Assembly (NCBI GenBank): GCA_024699325.1
Contig: JAILPS010000012.1
Span: forward strand, 39,485 to 103,484
Source of the DNA: Lachnospiraceae bacterium
Lineage (GTDB): Bacteria; Bacillota; Clostridia; Lachnospirales; Lachnospiraceae
DNA length: 64,000 nucleotides
Reading direction: 5' to 3'
Part shown: in pieces, positions 8,186 through 18,005 of the stretch
Layout: every line of letters starts with the position of its first letter
Position numbering within the stretch: the stretch's first letter is position 1
Translations under genes and position numbers: made by a program
Notes under the pieces: generated by a model
Seen by the model: the letters and a program-made list of their open reading frames with translations, nothing else
Database searches by the model: none
Told to the model about the DNA's origin: nothing

Positions 8186-9334
8186 TTAAAAATCTGCCTT
8201 GAGCACTTCCATAACCTTCCTCTGTGTCTCCAGAATCTGCTCCACATCGGGGTCAGGGATGTACTCTATCTTCTCACAGGCATCCTCTATCATGTCAAAT
8301 ATATCAAGATATCCTATTCTTCTGTTCAGGAACGCGGCCACTGCCACCTCGTTGGCTGCATTGAAAACGGTGGGCATGTTGCCGCCCGCATTGCCAACCT
8401 GGTATGCAAGCTTCAGTCCTGCAAATGTCTCCATGTCAGGCACCTCAAATGTTATCTGGCTGAGGGTCGTAAAATCAAGCCTCTTGCCGCCTGCAATAGG
8501 GAGTCTGTCAGGATAGAACAGGGCATACTGTATGGGGAGCTTCATGTCCGGAGTTCCAAGCTGAGCCATAACCGCTCCGTCGTCAAACTCCACCATGGAG
8601 TGAATGATGGACTGTGGCTGAACCACAACCTGCACATCCTTATACTCCACGCCAAACAGCCACTTGGCCTCCATGACCTCCAGGCCCTTATTTACCATGG
8701 TTGAGGAATCGATTGTTATCTTGGCTCCCATAGCCCAGTTAGGATGTTTAAGGGCATCCTCAGGCTTAATATTAACCAGCTCTTCCCTCTTCCTGCCCCT
8801 GAACGGTCCACCAGAGGCAGTAAGTAATATCTTACTTATCTGGCTTCTCTTCTCGCCGTTTAAACACTGGAAAATCGCTGAATGCTCGCTGTCCACAGGG
8901 AGAATGTTGACTCCCATCTCCTTCGCAAGCGGAATGATTATATGCCCTGCGCATACCAGGGTCTCCTTATTTGCCAGAGCGATGTCCTTATGTGCCTTAA
9001 TGGCGGCGACCGTAGGCCTTATGCCTATCATTCCCACAATCGCTGTAACCACAACGCTAATCTCATCAAGCGTTGATACCGTGATCAGCCCTTCCATGCC
9101 TGAGAGCACAGTGACATCTATATCTCTCACTCTGTCTCTGAGAGCACAGGCGTCCGCCTCATCCCACAAAACCGCATAGCTAGGCTTGAATTCTCTAATC
9201 TGTTTTTCCAGCATGTCGACACTTCTGCCCGCTGCGAGTGCCACAATCTTAAAATCCTGTGGATATGCTCTGACCACATCCAGAGTCTGGGTTCCTATGG
9301 AACCTGTTGAACCTAAAACTGTAATATTCTTCAT
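8186..9334 (-). CDS. dxr: 1-deoxy-D-xylulose 5-phosphate reductoisomerase
   Basis: Dxr converts DXP to MEP using NADPH, the committed step of the MEP isoprenoid pathway. The N-terminal Rossmann motif GSTGSIGTQTL (residues 8-18) binds NADPH. Further family motifs are ANKETLVCAG (about 122-131), PVDSEHSAIFQCL (about 146-158, with metal-binding Asp and Glu) and TASGGPFRGR (about 173-182). The NKGLEVMEAKWLF segment (about 215-227) completes the metal site. At 382 residues it is full length. It is one base downstream of cdsA and 15 bases upstream of rseP, in an operon with uppS and ispG. Confidence 0.97.
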   Translation of the reverse strand: MKNITVLGSTGSIGTQTLDVVRAYPQDFKIVALAAGRSVDMLEKQIREFKPSYAVLWDEADACALRDRVRDIDVTVLSGMEGLITVSTLDEISVVVTAIVGMIGIRPTVAAIKAHKDIALANKETLVCAGHIIIPLAKEMGVNILPVDSEHSAIFQCLNGEKRSQISKILLTASGGPFRGRKREELVNIKPEDALKHPNWAMGAKITIDSSTMVNKGLEVMEAKWLFGVEYKDVQVVVQPQSIIHSMVEFDDGAVMAQLGTPDMKLPIQYALFYPDRLPIAGGKRLDFTTLSQITFEVPDMETFAGLKLAYQVGNAGGNMPTVFNAANEVAVAAFLNRRIGYLDIFDMIEDACEKIEYIPDPDVEQILETQRKVMEVLKADF

Positions 9335-9335
9335 T

Positions 9336-10169
9336 TTACGCCGCCAACAATAATAATGATATAAAATACAGAACTGGGGCTGAGTATGTCATGGAATCGA
9401 ATCTGTCCATGATGCCTCCGTGTCCCGGAATTAAATTGCTGTAATCCTTGATGTCGTGATTTCTCTTGACTGCGCTGGCTGCCAGGTCTCCGATAACCGA
9501 GAGAACTCCGCCTGCAAAACACAGCAGTGCGCATGCCGCTGCCGGAGAAACCTTAAAAACATTCATATATTCAGCAAATATATTGCCATATAACAGACCT
9601 AAAAGTGTGCATCCCACAAGACCGCCGATAAGACCTTCAACAGTCTTCTTAGGGCTTAACTCAGGCGTCATAGGATGCGTCTTCATAATCTTCTTGCAGA
9701 TGATTCCCACGCAGTAGGCGCAGGTGTCATTGCCCCAGGATGACAGGAATATTAGCCACACCAGGTAGTTACCCTGTGTGAGACTTCTGAGAAGATATGT
9801 GCACGACAGCAAAACTCCCGGATATATGATGCCAAAAACAGCTTTCATGATATCGTCAGTGTTGTATTTAGGAAATCTGGCCACATATATCGTCATGATA
9901 ACCAGAAAGCCTAATATTATCGAGGCGAAGCCGTAGGTGCTCTCATCAAGCCTTCCCACCATAGCCACAACCACGTAGTATAGCGCAACCGTGGCGTAGC
10001 CCACATATGCCGGAGCCTTCTTATGAACTCCCAGCACGCGATACATTTCAAACATACCACCGATGGACAGTGCGAGGCATAATCCCCACAAAAACCATCC
10101 TCCAAGCGAAACGAAGATCACCGCTATAATCACGAGAACTATTCCGCTAATCAATCTCTTCACAAACAT
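9336..10169 (-). CDS. cdsA: Phosphatidate cytidylyltransferase
   Basis: CdsA makes CDP-diacylglycerol from phosphatidate and CTP at the membrane, feeding all anionic phospholipids. The protein has 277 residues with about eight hydrophobic helices. It carries the CdsA signature near its C-terminus: SPKKTVEGLIGG (about 175-186), then KRNHDIKDYSNLIPGHGGI, then MDRFDS with the metal-binding aspartate. uppS lies nine bases upstream and dxr one base downstream, so translation of the three genes is tightly linked. Confidence 0.95.
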   Translation of the reverse strand: MFVKRLISGIVLVIIAVIFVSLGGWFLWGLCLALSIGGMFEMYRVLGVHKKAPAYVGYATVALYYVVVAMVGRLDESTYGFASIILGFLVIMTIYVARFPKYNTDDIMKAVFGIIYPGVLLSCTYLLRSLTQGNYLVWLIFLSSWGNDTCAYCVGIICKKIMKTHPMTPELSPKKTVEGLIGGLVGCTLLGLLYGNIFAEYMNVFKVSPAAACALLCFAGGVLSVIGDLAASAVKRNHDIKDYSNLIPGHGGIMDRFDSMTYSAPVLYFISLLLLAA

Positions 10170-10178
10170 CCAAAACTC

Positions 10179-10892
10179 CTATTTGACTGCGCCAAATCTT
10201 CTGTCGCGTCCATTGTAATATTCGATAGCCTTCTTAAGCTCTTCCATGCCAAAATCAGGCCACAATATGTCTGTAAAATAAAACTCTGCGTAGGCAAGCT
10301 GCCATATGAGCCAGTTGGACAGCCTCTGCTCCCCGCTGGTTCTGATCATCAGGTCTGGGTCAGGCACGCCTGCCGTGTCTAAGTTAGAGCTTATGGTATC
10401 CTCCGTGATATCTCCAGTCTCTAACTCTCCGCCCTTAACCTTCGCCGCGATTTTTCTCACGGCTCTGGTAATCTCATCCCTGCCGCCATAGTTTATGGCG
10501 AATATAAATGTCATGGTGGTGTTGTTCTTCGTGACCTCCTCGATCTCCTCGATGGCCTCCTGAATGTCAGGCGCAAACCTACTTCTCTCACCAATCATGA
10601 GAACTCGCACGTTCTTCTTCTTGGCCACTCCCATGAGTTTCTTAATGTAGACGCGGAATATCTTCATGAGGGCGTTTACCTCCTCGTCAGGTCTCTTCCA
10701 GTTCTCTGTCGAGAAGCCGTAGACCGTCAGATACTTAACACCTAAATCCGCGCAGTTATATACACACTGCTCCACGGCCTTCGCGCCCTCGGCGTGGCCC
10801 ATATTTCTGGGAAGTCCGCGCTTCTTGGCCCACCTGCCGTTGCCGTCTAAGATTATCGCAATGTGGTTTGGTACTCTGTTACTCTCTTCCAT
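10179..10892 (-). CDS. uppS: Isoprenyl transferase (undecaprenyl diphosphate synthase)
   Basis: This cis-prenyltransferase extends farnesyl diphosphate with IPP to undecaprenyl diphosphate, the lipid carrier for peptidoglycan and wall glycans. The catalytic Asp is Asp16 in IAIILDGNGRWAKKRG (residues 11-26), followed by NMGHAEGAKA. The C-terminal block RTSGEQRLSNWL and FYFTDILWPDF provides the Mg and diphosphate ligands. The ATG at 10892 is preferred (237 residues) because AGGAG lies five bases upstream; the GTG two codons earlier abuts that site. cdsA follows after nine bases. Confidence 0.96.
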   Translation of the reverse strand: MEESNRVPNHIAIILDGNGRWAKKRGLPRNMGHAEGAKAVEQCVYNCADLGVKYLTVYGFSTENWKRPDEEVNALMKIFRVYIKKLMGVAKKKNVRVLMIGERSRFAPDIQEAIEEIEEVTKNNTTMTFIFAINYGGRDEITRAVRKIAAKVKGGELETGDITEDTISSNLDTAGVPDPDLMIRTSGEQRLSNWLIWQLAYAEFYFTDILWPDFGMEELKKAIEYYNGRDRRFGAVK

Positions 10893-10925
10893 AAACACTC
10901 CTATGATACAACATTTTCTCTGCCC

Positions 10926-10967
10926 ATTGTATTAATTCTCCGTAAAATTACAGGAAATTAATACAAT
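10926..10967. repeat. 12-bp inverted repeat between frr and uppS
   Basis: ATTGTATTAATT (10926-10937) and its exact complement AATTAATACAAT (10956-10967) flank an 18-base spacer. The repeat lies just upstream of uppS and overlaps by one or two bases the GC-rich hairpin that follows frr. It could form an alternative hairpin or be a binding site for a dimeric protein. Confidence 0.6.
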
Positions 10968-10989
10968 AGGCAGGGTGACCCCTGCCTAT
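10966..10989 (-). terminator. Hairpin after frr, possible partial terminator
   Basis: The ten-base-pair stem ATAGGCAGGG / CCCTGCCTAT has a four-base loop. On the minus strand it is followed by TGTATTAATTT, a weak U tract. It may attenuate transcription between frr and uppS rather than end it, because uppS to luxS needs a promoter or read-through. Confidence 0.55.
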
Positions 10990-11006
10990 CAATATTAAAA
11001 CTTTGA

Positions 11007-11561
11007 TTAAACAGTCATGATCTCCTTGGTCTTATTCTCAGCAACCTTATCGAGAGTCTCGATATATTTGTCTGTGAGCTTCTGAACCTTATCTGTTACT
11101 GTCTTGAGCTCATCCTCTGTGATCTCGCTATTCTTCTCCTGCTTCTTGAAGCTGTCCATAGCGTCACGGCGGATATTTCTGATGGCAACCTTGGAATCCT
11201 CAGCCTTCTTCTTCACATCCTTGGCCAGATCCTTACGGCGCTCCTCTGTGAGCTCAGGGAACACAAGGCGGATAACCTTGCCGTCGTTGTTAGGATTGAT
11301 GCCTATATCGGACATGTTGATGGCCTTCTCGATAGCCTTAATCAGCGACTTCTCCCATGGAGCAATCTGGATGATTCTGGGCTCCGGAACGGAGATGTTT
11401 GCCACTGACTGAAGTGGTGTTGGTGAACCGTAGTACTCCACCTGGAGTCTGTCTAATATGTGCGGGTTAGCACGTCCAGCTCTGATAGTGGCATACTCCT
11501 CTTCGAGGTTGTTCACAGTCTTCTTCATCTTCTCTTCGTAGTTTTTTAACTGCTCGTCCAT
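11007..11561 (-). CDS. frr: Ribosome recycling factor
   Basis: RRF, with EF-G, splits the post-termination ribosome. The 184-residue protein is full length and has the family blocks RAGRANPHILDRLQVEYYG (about 27-45), QSVANISVPEPR (about 51-62), INPNNDGKVIRL (about 92-103) and the long C-terminal three-helix bundle (LTEERRKDLAKDVKKKAED, near residue 110). It is 19 bases downstream of pyrH, the standard pyrH-frr pairing of bacteria. Confidence 0.98.
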   Translation of the reverse strand: MDEQLKNYEEKMKKTVNNLEEEYATIRAGRANPHILDRLQVEYYGSPTPLQSVANISVPEPRIIQIAPWEKSLIKAIEKAINMSDIGINPNNDGKVIRLVFPELTEERRKDLAKDVKKKAEDSKVAIRNIRRDAMDSFKKQEKNSEITEDELKTVTDKVQKLTDKYIETLDKVAENKTKEIMTV

Positions 11562-11580
11562 GTTAAACCTCCCTTATTAT

Positions 11581-12357
11581 TTATCCGATGCAGATAGTTC
11601 CGTCGAAGCTCTCAGAGAGCTTCTTAACCTCTGCTTCATTCTTAAGATCAACGCCCACAAACGCCTTCATAGCGATTGAGATGGAGTTTTCCTTCCTGAG
11701 ATCAAAAACTGCCAGGCTCTTGTGGTTGTCATAACACATCTGTGTAGCTGTAAGGTCTATAACCTTGAGCTGCTCGTCCAAAACGCGCTCCATGGTGATA
11801 ACATCATAGCGCTTAGCGTCAGGATTGATTGCAGGGTCGCTGTCGTACACGCCGTCGATTGACTTCGCAAGCAGTATCACATCTGCCTCCATTTCGATTG
11901 CTCGAAGGGCGATACCTGTGTCTGTTGAGAAGTATGGATGACCTGTGCCGCCGGCAAAGAATACCACCTTGCCCTGTGCAAAGCTCTCGTTAGCTGCATC
12001 CTTAGAGAACAGCTTGGTCATGGTTCCAACTGCAAATGGTGTGTAGATCTCTGTCTTTATGCCTGCTGCTCTGAAGATCTCAGACACATAAATGCAGTTC
12101 ATGACAGTTGCAAGCATGCCAATCTGATCGGCATGTGTGCGCTCGATGTCGTCAGAGGTGCGGCCCCTCCAGAAGTTGCCGCCGCCTATGATAACGCCTA
12201 TCTCAACGCCTGAGTCCACAGCCTCCTTGACCTGTCTGGCCACGTCCCTTACTGTGTCCTCATTGAAGCCAAAATTCTTCTTTTTCCCCTCGGCGTCTGT
12301 GTAATTACAGCCGATAGCCTCGCCGGAAAGCTTAAGAAATACTCTCTTCTTATCCAT
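11581..12357 (-). CDS. pyrH: UMP kinase
   Basis: PyrH phosphorylates UMP to UDP; it belongs to the amino-acid kinase fold and is unrelated to eukaryotic UMP/CMP kinases. Motifs: KRVFLKLSGEAIG (residues 4-16), GVIIGGGNFWRG (about 53-64), ADQIGMLATVMNC (about 76-88), GGTGHPYFSTDTG (about 135-147) and AKSIDGVYDSDP (about 163-174). The 258 residues are about 20 more than usual, mainly a short charged insertion (YTDAEGKKKNFGFNE) after the first strand. frr follows by 19 bases; upstream is the MFS carrier rather than the rpsB-tsf pair usually found before pyrH. Confidence 0.97.
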   Translation of the reverse strand: MDKKRVFLKLSGEAIGCNYTDAEGKKKNFGFNEDTVRDVARQVKEAVDSGVEIGVIIGGGNFWRGRTSDDIERTHADQIGMLATVMNCIYVSEIFRAAGIKTEIYTPFAVGTMTKLFSKDAANESFAQGKVVFFAGGTGHPYFSTDTGIALRAIEMEADVILLAKSIDGVYDSDPAINPDAKRYDVITMERVLDEQLKVIDLTATQMCYDNHKSLAVFDLRKENSISIAMKAFVGVDLKNEAEVKKLSESFDGTICIG

Positions 12358-12366
12358 AAAAACCTC

Positions 12367-13722
12367 TTATTTATTCTCTGCAGCCTTGCCTGACTTTCTT
12401 ACAAGGAAGAGTGAGCAAAGCAGAGCGACTACGTACAGTGCACATGTTACATAGAGAACTATCTGATAGCCCTCAGGGTTAACCTTCGCGCCGTCGTGAT
12501 CTACCCATGTTCCGAAGTGATTTACGATGAATGTAGCCATCTGGTTACCTGTGAGACCTGCGATTGCCCATGCTGACAGTGTAAGACCGTGGATAGCTGA
12601 AATATTGCTCATACCATAGTGATCTGACAGAAGTGTAGGAACGTTGGAGAAACCGCCGCCGTAGCCTGCATTTACCATGAAGATCAGGGCAAGAACGATA
12701 ACGATGAGAAGTACATTGCCCTCGCCGTTAGCGATACCGCCTGTCACGATTGTAAGAGCTGTAAGAGCTATAGATATGATGAAAATCATCTTGTAGATTG
12801 TGTTTCTGTCCTTCATGTAATCAGCCCATGCAGAGAAACCTAAACGTCCGCCTGCGTTGAAGATAGCTGAAACTGTTGAGATGACACCTGCCATTCCAAC
12901 TAAGCCGATACACTTAACGATTGCCTTCTCCTGAGAGATGAGAGCCAGACCACATGTGATATTTAAGTAGAACATTACCCAGATACCAACGTAGTTTAAG
13001 ATTGGCTTAGACTTGATAACGTCGATCATGCCCTTGCCCTTCTCGGTCTTCTGAGGCTCAACCCAGCCAGCTGGCTTCTTGAGAAGCAGATGGCCTATAA
13101 ACATCATTACGAAATAAATTGCTGCGAGGATCATGAACATCTTCCATACGCCTGAACCGTCGCTCACGCCATCAGCTGAATAAACTGAGAGACCTGTGAG
13201 CATGCTTGTCATGATAGGTGAAGCGATAGCCTTCGCAGCACCAAAACCTGCAACTGATAAACCTGTTGCGAGACCCTTCTGATCAGGGAACCACAGCATG
13301 AGTGTCTTGACCGGTGACAGATAACCTGTACCTAAGCCGATACCCATGATGAAACCGTATGAAACGTAGATACCTACTAACGCTACTACACTGCCTTTAT
13401 GGTCGCCACCGTACTTGATGAAGAAACCTGTGAGGAACATACCAAGCGCGAAGCAGATGGTACCGATAAGTGATGATCTGTGAATGTTCTTCTCAACTGA
13501 GTTGCCGAGAAATGCGGCGCTCATGCCGAGGAAGAAGATGGCAAATGAGAATGCCCACTCTGTTGCTGCCTTGGAGAAGCCGATGTAATCAGCGATCTCC
13601 TGGCTGAAGATTGACCAGCAGTATACAGTACCGATACTGCAGTGTAACAGTAATGCAGGGATGGCGCCGCGAATCCACTTATTCTCTCTCCAGCCACCCT
13701 GACTTGTCTTAGAACTACCCAT
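12367..13722 (-). CDS. OFA-family MFS transporter (oxalate/formate-antiporter-like)
   Basis: A 451-residue major facilitator with about twelve transmembrane helices. The N-terminal pattern (IPALLLHCSIGTVYCWSIFS, residues 20-39) and the block GLGTGYLSP followed by FPDQKGLATGLSVAGFG are typical of the OFA group, whose members exchange small carboxylates such as oxalate, formate or lactate. The substrate cannot be read from sequence. It is 17 bases after leuS and nine bases before pyrH, so it appears to be co-transcribed with housekeeping genes. That is an odd position for a carboxylate carrier and suggests insertion into an ancestral operon. Confidence 0.85.
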   Translation of the reverse strand: MGSSKTSQGGWRENKWIRGAIPALLLHCSIGTVYCWSIFSQEIADYIGFSKAATEWAFSFAIFFLGMSAAFLGNSVEKNIHRSSLIGTICFALGMFLTGFFIKYGGDHKGSVVALVGIYVSYGFIMGIGLGTGYLSPVKTLMLWFPDQKGLATGLSVAGFGAAKAIASPIMTSMLTGLSVYSADGVSDGSGVWKMFMILAAIYFVMMFIGHLLLKKPAGWVEPQKTEKGKGMIDVIKSKPILNYVGIWVMFYLNITCGLALISQEKAIVKCIGLVGMAGVISTVSAIFNAGGRLGFSAWADYMKDRNTIYKMIFIISIALTALTIVTGGIANGEGNVLLIVIVLALIFMVNAGYGGGFSNVPTLLSDHYGMSNISAIHGLTLSAWAIAGLTGNQMATFIVNHFGTWVDHDGAKVNPEGYQIVLYVTCALYVVALLCSLFLVRKSGKAAENK

Positions 13723-13739
13723 GATTTAGAATCCTCCAA

Positions 13740-16145
13740 TTATTTCATAACAATATTTACAAGCTTGCCGGGAACATAAATCTCCTTGATGATTGTTCCT
13801 GTAAGTCTTGCTGAAACTGCTTCCTTCGCAAGTGCGATAGCGCTGTCCTTATCGATGTCAGCAGGTGCGTCGATCACGGCGCGGGTCTTGCCGTTAATCT
13901 GAGCTACGAGCTTGATTGTCGCCTCGACGGTCTTGTCGTCGTCGTGCTCAGGCCACTGTGCGTTATAGAGTCTGCCCTCAAATCCGGCGATGTTCCATAA
14001 CTCCTCCGTGATGTGTGGCGCAACAGGATTTAAGAGGATTATAAATGTCTTAAACTCTGCCTTGGTTATTCTGCCAGCCTTATAGAAGTCATTTACAAGA
14101 CTCATCATGGCTGCGATTGCAGTATTAAACTTCATGGCCTCGAAGTCAGATGACACCTTCTTGATGGTCTGGTGCATCTTAACCTCTAACTCCTCTGAGA
14201 AGCCCTCTCCGTCAACGATCATGTCCTGAAGCTTCCATACTCTCTCGAGGAATCTTCTACATCCCTTAACGCCCTCCTCGCTCCAGCTTGCAGCTAAATC
14301 GAAGGCGCCGATGAACATCTCGTATGTACGAAGCGTATCTGCTCCAAATTCGTTGACAACGTCGTCCGGATTGACAACATTGCCACGGCTCTTGGACATC
14401 TTCTCACCGTTAGAACCTAAAATCATTCCGTGTGATGTTCTCTTGCTGTAAGGCTCAGCACATGGAACGATTCCCTGGTCATATAAGAACTTATGCCAGA
14501 AACGTGAATACAGGAGGTGGAGTGTTGTGTGCTCCATACCGCCGTTGTACCAGTCAACAGGCATCCAGTACTTCAAAGCCTCAGGGCTTGCAAGCGCGTT
14601 GTCGTTGTCAGGATCTGTGTATCTTAAGAAATACCATGAAGAACCTGCCCACTGTGGCATGGTGTCTGTCTCACGCTTGGCAGGTCCGCCACAGCATGGA
14701 CACTTGACATTAACCCAGTCTTCCATGGCTGCGAGAGGTGACTCGCCGTTGTCTGTAGGCATGTAGCTCTCAACCTCAGGAAGCACCAGAGGAAGATCCT
14801 CCTCCTTGAGCGGAACGTAACCGCACTTATCGCAGTGGATAATCGGGATTGGCTCGCCCCAGTATCTCTGGCGTGAGAATACCCAGTCACGAAGCTTGAA
14901 ATTCTTCTTGGAACGTCCGATGCCCTTCTCCTCGAGATAGTCAATCATGGTTCTCTTGGCAGTTGCAAAATCCATGCCGTTTAAGAAGTCTGAGTTGACC
15001 ATGGTACCTGTCTTAGCCTCAAATACCTCTTCCTGAACATCCCTGCCGCCTGCGACAACCTCGATGATTGGCATGTTGAACTTCTTGGCAAACTCCCAGT
15101 CACGAGAATCGTGGGCAGGAACCGCCATGATAGCGCCTGTTCCGTATGTCATGAGAACATAGTCTGAAATCCAGATAGGAATCTCCTTACCTGTCACAGG
15201 ATTTACAGCTGTAAGACCATCGATGCAAACGCCGGTCTTATCCTTGGCGAGCTCACTTCTCTCGAAGTCGCTCTTCTTGGCAGCCTCATCCCTGTAGGCC
15301 ATAATCTCGTCATAATTCTTAATGTCAGCCTTAAACTTGTCAATGTATGGATGCTCAGGAGACATTACCATATATGTGACACCGAAGAGTGTGTCAGGTC
15401 TTGTTGTGTAAACTGTGAGCTTCTCGTCCTTGCCGGCCAGTGTGAAATCAACCTCGGCGCCCTCGCTTCTTCCAATCCAGTTCTTCTGTGAAACCTTAAC
15501 TCTCTCGATATAGTCAACGCCGTCTAAATCGTCGATAAGCTTGTCAGCGTACTCTGTGATCTTGAGCATCCACTGGCTCTTAACCTTGCGGACAACAGGA
15601 GCACCGCATCTCTCGCAGACGCCGTTTACAACCTCCTCGTTGGCCAGACCAACCTTACATGATGTACACCAGTTGATGGGCATCTCAGTCTTGTAGGCAA
15701 GGCCTGCGTTAAACAGCTTAAGGAAAATCCACTGTGTCCAGTGGTAATAATTAGGATCTGTTGTGTTGATCTCTCTGTCCCAGTCAAATGAGAAGCCAAG
15801 TGACTGAAGCTGCTCCTTGAAACGTGCAACATTGTTCTTCGTTACAAGTCTTGGATGGATCTTATTCTTAATAGCAAAATTCTCTGTAGGAAGGCCAAAT
15901 GCGTCCCATCCCATAGGATAGAGAACATTGTATCCCTGCATTCTTCTCTTTCTTGACACGATATCAAGAGCTGTGTAAGGTCTTGGATGACCAACGTGAA
16001 GTCCCTGTCCTGACGGATACGGGAACTCTACAAGTGCATAAAACTTTGGCTTTGTGAAGTCGTTCGTTGCTGCAAATGCTTTCTCATCCAGCCAGGTCTT
16101 CTGCCACTTAGGCTCGATGACCTTCGGATTATATGACTGACTCAT
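13740..16145 (-). CDS. leuS: Leucyl-tRNA synthetase
   Basis: This class I synthetase charges tRNA-Leu. The HIGH-type motif appears as HVGHPRPYT (about residues 52-60), preceded by FPYPSGQGL. The zinc-binding insert has [13 protein letters not shown] and CERCG (about 172-195). The CP1 editing domain is present, with [21 protein letters not shown] read in two parts near residue 250 and [15 protein letters not shown] near 335. The KMSKS loop is EKMSKSRGN near residue 585. The C-terminal anticodon domain ends NIVMK. The 801-residue length is normal. Its promoter is TTGACA/TATCAT; unlike pheST I see no T-box leader. Confidence 0.97.
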   Translation of the reverse strand: MSQSYNPKVIEPKWQKTWLDEKAFAATNDFTKPKFYALVEFPYPSGQGLHVGHPRPYTALDIVSRKRRMQGYNVLYPMGWDAFGLPTENFAIKNKIHPRLVTKNNVARFKEQLQSLGFSFDWDREINTTDPNYYHWTQWIFLKLFNAGLAYKTEMPINWCTSCKVGLANEEVVNGVCERCGAPVVRKVKSQWMLKITEYADKLIDDLDGVDYIERVKVSQKNWIGRSEGAEVDFTLAGKDEKLTVYTTRPDTLFGVTYMVMSPEHPYIDKFKADIKNYDEIMAYRDEAAKKSDFERSELAKDKTGVCIDGLTAVNPVTGKEIPIWISDYVLMTYGTGAIMAVPAHDSRDWEFAKKFNMPIIEVVAGGRDVQEEVFEAKTGTMVNSDFLNGMDFATAKRTMIDYLEEKGIGRSKKNFKLRDWVFSRQRYWGEPIPIIHCDKCGYVPLKEEDLPLVLPEVESYMPTDNGESPLAAMEDWVNVKCPCCGGPAKRETDTMPQWAGSSWYFLRYTDPDNDNALASPEALKYWMPVDWYNGGMEHTTLHLLYSRFWHKFLYDQGIVPCAEPYSKRTSHGMILGSNGEKMSKSRGNVVNPDDVVNEFGADTLRTYEMFIGAFDLAASWSEEGVKGCRRFLERVWKLQDMIVDGEGFSEELEVKMHQTIKKVSSDFEAMKFNTAIAAMMSLVNDFYKAGRITKAEFKTFIILLNPVAPHITEELWNIAGFEGRLYNAQWPEHDDDKTVEATIKLVAQINGKTRAVIDAPADIDKDSAIALAKEAVSARLTGTIIKEIYVPGKLVNIVMK

Positions 16146-16196
16146 ACAATTTGCCTCCTGTTATAATTTAAAAATGTACGTAAAAACACAACCTTA

Positions 16197-16224
16197 ATGA
16201 TAACACAAGGCATAGATTTGTCAA
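16197..16224 (-). promoter_or_regulatory. Promoter for the leuS operon
   Basis: The minus strand reads TTGACA (16224-16219), a 16-base spacer and TATCAT (16202-16197). The leader to the leuS ATG is only about 45 bases, too short for a T-box. Confidence 0.7.
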
Positions 16225-16275
16225 GATAAAATGCACACGCGGGGCTGTTTATGTGGAGTGTGTTTTTACATTTAA

Positions 16276-16308
16276 ACAACAAAACAGGGGACGATAAATC
16301 GTCCCCTG
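16276..16308 (-). terminator. Intrinsic terminator after guaB
   Basis: The eleven-base-pair stem CAGGGGACGAT / ATCGTCCCCTG with a tiny loop is followed on the minus strand by TTTTGTTGTTT. It lies 15 bases after the guaB stop. Confidence 0.9.
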
Positions 16309-16322
16309 AAAAATGTGTAATA

Positions 16323-17789
<1,467 letters not shown>

Positions 17790-17810
17790 TTAGAATTTAT
17801 TATAATTTAG

Positions 17811-17833
17811 GTGCAGATATAAAACCTGCACCC
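17811..17833 (-). promoter_or_regulatory. Hairpin in the guaB leader
   Basis: GGTGCAG and CTGCACC form a perfect seven-base-pair stem around a nine-base A/T loop. It lies between the guaB start of transcription (about 17852) and its ATG. No U tract strong enough for a terminator follows, and there is no purine-riboswitch fold. It may stabilise the mRNA or act as a regulatory hairpin. Confidence 0.45.
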
Positions 17834-17858
17834 CATATATTTTGAATTATTGCACACG

Positions 17859-17887
17859 ATTTTAACAAATAAAGCCCCCAATGTCAA
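17859..17887 (-). promoter_or_regulatory. Strong sigma-A promoter for guaB
   Basis: The minus strand has TTGACA (17887-17882), a 17-base spacer and TAAAAT (17864-17859). This is one of the best consensus matches in the window and gives a leader of about 75 bases. Confidence 0.8.
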
Positions 17888-18005
17888 ACCATATTTTAAA
17901 CAAATTTTTAAAAATGATGGTGGTCCACATATGCGATATGCCTAATGGCCGGAAAATGCGGGATTATTTGCGAAACACATGCCAATTCATAAACTGTGCA
18001 AATGC

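Noticed and set aside
16180..16269. Miniature transposable element
   Set aside because: The 11-bp arms enclose the leuS promoter itself; no target-site duplication or second copy was seen.
16146..16322. T-box leader for leuS
   Set aside because: No GGTGG-ACCGCG box is present, and the predicted leader of about 45 bases is too short; only pheST has a T-box.
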